Of a stretch of DNA of 6,214 nt, positions 5,259-6,214 are shown one piece after another. Made by a program: the position numbers and the translations under genes. Below the pieces are notes generated by a model. That model did not search any database. It was not told the DNA's origin and saw only the letters and a list, made by a program, of their open reading frames with translations. Position 1 is the first letter of the stretch, and each line of letters begins with the position of its first letter. Source of the DNA: Acidimicrobiaceae bacterium (lineage in GTDB: Bacteria; Actinomycetota; Acidimicrobiia; Acidimicrobiales; RAAP-2); the NCBI GenBank assembly GCA_003152555.1, contig PMAL01000158.1, positions 15,893 through 22,106 of the forward strand. The letters are read 5' to 3'.

Positions 5259-6214
5259 AGAAGGGCGCCTGCACCCGCGGCCGGACGTGAACCGGCCATC
5301 AGGAGTCCGAGGTCCTCGCGGCTTGTGGTCGGAGGCACGATGTCCTGGATCCTTCCGTCGTAGAGGACTGCCACACGGTCCCCGAGGGCGATGACCTCGT
5401 CGAGCTCGCTCGAGATGATCACCACTGCGACCCCCTCGTCGCGGATCGCGACGATCTGGCGGTGCATGAACTCGATCGACCCCACGTCGAGTCCGCGAGT
5501 GGGCTGGGCGCAGATCAGGACCTTGAGCTCGCGCGAGAGCTCGCGCGCCATGACGACCTTTTGTTGATTGCCGCCCGAGAGGGCGCTGAGCGGCTCGGCC
5601 TCGTCCTGGGCGCGAATGTCGTACTCGGCGATGCGGCGCGTACCATTCTCCTCGATCGCCTTCAGCTTGCGGCCCCACCACGCCTTGTACTGAGGACTGC
5701 CCAATTGGTCGAGGACGAGGTTATCCGCGACCGACAATGAAAGCACGAGGCCGTGGCGCTGGCGGTCCTCGGGGACGTGGCCAACGCCCGCGTCGAGAAC
5801 GTCGCGCACGGATCGCCCGACCAGTTCAATCCCGTTCAGCATCAGCGAGCCCGCCGTCACGCGCCGCAGTCCGGTGAGCGCCTCGACGAGCTCGGTCTGT
5901 CCGTTTCCCTGGACACCCGCGAACGCGAGGATCTCGCCGGCTCGGACCTCGAACGAGACGCCCTTCACGGCGGTTAGGCCCCGATCGTCCTGGACAAAGA
6001 GTTCCGTGACCTCGAGGACGACGTCGCCGGTGTGGGCGGGCGGCTTTTCGACGACGAGGCTGACGTCGCGGCCCACCATCATCGAGGCGAGTGCGGCCTC
6101 GTCGGTCTGCGCGGGCGTTGTCGTGCCCACGACCTCGCCGAGGCGCATCACGGTGATGACGTCGGCGATTTCGAGGACTTCCTTCAACTTGTGCGTGATG
6201 AAGATAATTGACTT
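5255..6214 (-). CDS. ABC importer ATP-binding protein, nucleoside/sugar type with two ATPase domains (NupO/YufO-like; 5' end outside window)
   Basis: ATPase subunit driving import through the two downstream permeases. The frame is open at the window edge; 319 residues are seen, in a family usually about 500 long with two fused ATPase domains. The first nine residues, KSIIFITHK, are the end of domain 1 with its H-loop, followed by the family-typical LKEVLEIADVITVMRLGEVVGT. Domain 2 starts near residue 66. It has a Walker A-like GVQGNGQT (100-107) without the catalytic Lys, VPEDR (147-151), the ABC signature LSGGNQQK (212-219), a Walker B-like VLICAQ (232-237) with Gln in place of the catalytic Glu, the D-loop GLDVG (241-245), and Ser instead of His at the H-loop (IISSE, 266-270). 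Such a degenerate second domain is normal in this RbsA/nucleoside group, and domain 1 would be the active site. The TTG at 6187 is not a start, because it lies inside the conserved THKLKEV stretch. The stop overlaps the permease ATG. Confidence 0.94.
   Translation of the reverse strand, partial: KSIIFITHKLKEVLEIADVITVMRLGEVVGTTTPAQTDEAALASMMVGRDVSLVVEKPPAHTGDVVLEVTELFVQDDRGLTAVKGVSFEVRAGEILAFAGVQGNGQTELVEALTGLRRVTAGSLMLNGIELVGRSVRDVLDAGVGHVPEDRQRHGLVLSLSVADNLVLDQLGSPQYKAWWGRKLKAIEENGTRRIAEYDIRAQDEAEPLSALSGGNQQKVVMARELSRELKVLICAQPTRGLDVGSIEFMHRQIVAIRDEGVAVVIISSELDEVIALGDRVAVLYDGRIQDIVPPTTSREDLGLLMAGSRPAAGAGALL

Noticed and set aside
5525..5548. Tandem 12-bp repeat, GAGCTCGCGCGA followed by GAGCTCGCGCGC
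   Set aside because: It encodes the A-R-E-L-S-R-E-L stretch after the ABC signature, a normal family sequence; the DNA repeat follows from the protein.
5259..5681. Upstream open extension of the first permease frame (adds 141 residues)
   Set aside because: It lies antiphase over the conserved ATPase gene on the same strand and translates into Arg/Pro/Gly-rich low-complexity sequence. The ATG at 5258 with an ATGA overlap is far more plausible.

Overview
The window looks like chromosomal DNA of a high-GC Gram-positive bacterium. GC content is about 60% by eye, codons end mostly in G or C, GTG is used as a start codon, and genes are packed with 4-base stop/start overlaps. An actinobacterial host (perhaps Acidimicrobiia-like) fits, but that is a guess from style and not from a marker gene. 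There are no RNA genes, insertion sequences, CRISPR arrays, phage genes or attachment sites. All five genes are intact inside the window; the two at the edges are cut only by the window boundaries.

Left part, + strand (1-2266): the C-terminal three quarters or so of a calcineurin-like metallophosphoesterase (1-594), then, 28 bases later, a 12-segment APC-superfamily permease (623-2266). The short gap and a strong G-rich ribosome site suggest one transcript. Middle (2267-2451): 185 bases between convergent genes, without a credible gene, holding a perfect 8-bp hairpin that probably helps end transcription from one or both sides.

Right part, - strand (2452-6214): three translationally coupled genes, read right to left. 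They encode a two-domain ABC ATPase (N-terminal domain outside the window), a first membrane permease and a second membrane permease. The ATPase signatures and the permease motifs (NLFDIGGQGQ and ERSGVVNIAIEGQ) place them in the nucleoside/BMP-lipoprotein ABC importer family, in the same order as the Bacillus subtilis nupOPQ (yufOPQ) genes. The expected substrate-binding lipoprotein is not in the window and would lie upstream, beyond the right edge. Together the three proteins would form the energised membrane part of an importer, most likely for purine or other nucleosides or a related small heterocycle.

I found no convincing new biological system. The points most worth a second look are a second permease about 200 residues longer than the usual core, with extra membrane segments; a 15-bp triple tandem repeat in its N-terminal coding region; a perfect 16-bp palindrome just inside the start of the first permease gene; and the pairing of a metallophosphoesterase with an APC permease.
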